Shown piece by piece: positions 62,688-64,000 of a DNA stretch of 64,000 nucleotides. Position 1 is the first letter of the stretch. Each line of letters opens with the position of its first letter. A program made the position numbers and the translations under genes. This stretch comes from Citrobacter freundii. GTDB taxonomy: Bacteria > Pseudomonadota > Gammaproteobacteria > Enterobacterales > Enterobacteriaceae. The notes below the pieces were generated by a model, which made no database searches, was not told the origin of the DNA, and was given only the letters and a program-made list of their open reading frames with translations. Location of the stretch: contig NZ_JAALBX010000016.1 in the NCBI RefSeq assembly GCF_011077955.1, positions 1-64,000 of the forward strand. Direction: 5' to 3'.

Positions 62688-64000
62688 ATGAGTGTTTCAG
62701 CGCCTGCAGGGGCGAAAGGTCGTCAGCTGCATAAATTTGGTGGTAGTAGCCTTGCGGATGTGAAGTGCTATCTGCGCGTGGCCGGTATTATGGCTGAGTA
62801 TTCGCAACCGGACGACATGATGGTGGTCTCCGCTGCAGGTAGTACCACCAATCAGTTAATCAGTTGGTTAAAACTGAGCCAGACGGATCGGCTGTCCGCC
62901 CATCAGGTTCAGCAGGCGCTGCGCCGTTATCAGACCGAACTCATTAGCGGCCTGCTGCCCGCCGACAAAGCCGATGGCCTGATTAGCGCGTTTATTCACG
63001 ACCTTGAACGTCTGGCGGCGCTGCTTGACGGCACCATCACTGATGCGGTGTACGCCGAAGTGGTGGGACACGGCGAAATTTGGTCGGCGCGTTTAATGTC
63101 TGCCGTGCTGAACCTTAAAGGCATCGACGCTACCTGGCTTGATGCACGCGATTTCTTACGCGCCGAGCGCAGTGCGCAGCCGCAGGTGGATGAAGGGCTC
63201 TCTTATCCGCTTTTACAGCAGCTTCTCGCCCAGCATCCTGGCAAACGGGTGGTTGTAACCGGCTTTATCTGCCGCAACAACGCCGGTGAAACCGTGCTGT
63301 TAGGGCGTAACGGCTCTGACTACTCCGCAACCCAAATTGGCGCGCTGGGCGGCGTGTCTCGCGTTACCATCTGGAGCGACGTGGCGGGTGTTTACAGCGC
63401 CGACCCGCGTAAAGTCAAAGATGCCTGCCTGTTGCCGCTACTGCGTCTGGATGAAGCGAGCGAGCTGGCGCGTTTGGCGGCCCCGGTGCTTCACGCCCGT
63501 ACGCTTCAGCCGGTTTCCGGAAGTGATATCGACCTGCAACTGCGTTGTAGCTATACCCCGGAGCAAGGGTCGACGCGTATTGAGCGCGTACTGGCTTCCG
63601 GCACGGGCGCGCGGATTGTCACCAGCCATGATGATGTTTGCCTGATTGAATTGCTGGTGTCACCCGATCAGGATTTCAAACTGGCGCATCAGGAAACCCT
63701 GAATGTACTGAAGCGCGCGCAAATCCGTCCGCTGTCCATTGGCGTACATCCCGATCGTCGTTTACTGCAACTGTGCTACACGTCTGAAGTGGCGGGCAGC
63801 GCATTTAGCACGCTCGATGCCGCCGCGTTACCGGGCGAACTTCGTCTGCGTGAAGGGCTGGCGCTGGTGGCGATGGTGGGCGCAGGCGTTTGCCGCAACG
63901 CGCTGCACAGCCACCGTTTCTGGCAACAGCTTAAAGACCAGCCCGTCGAGTTTATCTGGCAATCGGAAGAGGGCATCAGCCTGGTAGCCGTGTTGCGTGC
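62688..64000 (+). CDS. metL: Bifunctional aspartokinase II / homoserine dehydrogenase II, 5' part
   Basis: First and third steps from aspartate toward methionine in one polypeptide. The visible 437 codons hold the aspartokinase domain: KFGGSSLADV at the N-terminus, GHGEIWSARL, and GRNGSDYSATQIGA near residue 210, followed by the regulatory ACT-like region (GARIVTSHDDVCLIELLVS). The homoserine dehydrogenase domain lies beyond the end of the window; E. coli MetL has 810 residues. ATG 62688 is 2 bp after the metB stop. No frame breaks are seen. Confidence 0.96.
   Translation, partial: MSVSAPAGAKGRQLHKFGGSSLADVKCYLRVAGIMAEYSQPDDMMVVSAAGSTTNQLISWLKLSQTDRLSAHQVQQALRRYQTELISGLLPADKADGLISAFIHDLERLAALLDGTITDAVYAEVVGHGEIWSARLMSAVLNLKGIDATWLDARDFLRAERSAQPQVDEGLSYPLLQQLLAQHPGKRVVVTGFICRNNAGETVLLGRNGSDYSATQIGALGGVSRVTIWSDVAGVYSADPRKVKDACLLPLLRLDEASELARLAAPVLHARTLQPVSGSDIDLQLRCSYTPEQGSTRIERVLASGTGARIVTSHDDVCLIELLVSPDQDFKLAHQETLNVLKRAQIRPLSIGVHPDRRLLQLCYTSEVAGSAFSTLDAAALPGELRLREGLALVAMVGAGVCRNALHSHRFWQQLKDQPVEFIWQSEEGISLVAVLR

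Overview
The window is a chromosomal segment of a gammaproteobacterium of the family Enterobacteriaceae. Nearly every gene has a close E. coli / Salmonella counterpart of the same length, in familiar operons (coaBC-dut-slmA, rpmB-rpmG, waa/hldD, kbl-tdh, yibN-grxC-secB-gpsA-cysE, cpxRA/cpxP, glpFKX, hslVU, metJ/metBL). The lipopolysaccharide (LPS) core genes are of the Salmonella/Escherichia type (waaP, waaI, waaJ, waaK), not the Klebsiella type. They and several accessory proteins diverge clearly from S. Typhimurium as I remember it, so I would not name a species. A Salmonella/Citrobacter-like or neighbouring genus is the best guess. These assignments rest on family recognition from memory; no database search was run.

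Layout. 1-6.6 kb: the 3' end of an unseen + strand transcript (two terminators), then slmA, dut and coaBC (-), radC, rpmB, rpmG and mutM (+), coaD and waaA (-). 6.6-17.6 kb: the LPS core locus. A JUMPstart/ops element precedes waaQ-waaG-waaP-waaI-waaJ-waaK (+), which faces hldD-waaF-waaC-waaL (-). 17.9-22.5 kb: htrL, a decayed family 2 glycosyltransferase (pseudogene), then kbl-tdh. 22.7-31.4 kb: waaH, yibQ-envC-gpmI (-), yibN-grxC-secB-gpsA-cysE (+), trmL (-). 31.4-38.3 kb: cpxA-cpxR (-), cpxP with its 3' sRNA CpxQ, fieF, pfkA, sbp, cdh (+). 38.4-44.2 kb: an accessory island with a GPH-family permease, a PfkB-type (aminoimidazole riboside-like) kinase, an ADP-ribosylglycohydrolase-family protein, a GntR/UTRA regulator and a DASS-type anion permease. 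A perfect 32-bp palindrome and a CRP-like site lie in front. 44.2-64 kb: tpiA, yiiQ, yiiR, fpr, glpX-glpK-glpF, zapB, an orphan MetQ/NlpA-type lipoprotein, rraA, menA, hslU-hslV, ftsN, cytR, priA, rpmE, metJ, metB and the start of metL.

How the parts work together. The hld/waa genes build inner and outer LPS core and attach O antigen. waaA adds Kdo, waaH can decorate the core, and envC, zapB and ftsN serve division of the same envelope, which Cpx monitors. The island looks like a catabolic module for an imported riboside-like compound: uptake, phosphorylation, glycosidic cleavage, substrate-sensing repressor.

Most notable observations: (i) trmL directly next to cpxA, a junction not found in E. 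coli K-12, where these loci are about 0.3 Mb apart on opposite sides of oriC; (ii) a compact core operon with no waaB, waaS, waaY or waaZ; (iii) the palindromic operator plus CRP site ahead of the riboside-like operon; (iv) a WaaH-like glycosyltransferase pseudogene; (v) an unexpected MetQ-like lipoprotein between zapB and rraA. I found no CRISPR array, prophage, insertion sequence, tRNA or rRNA, and no convincing wholly new system.
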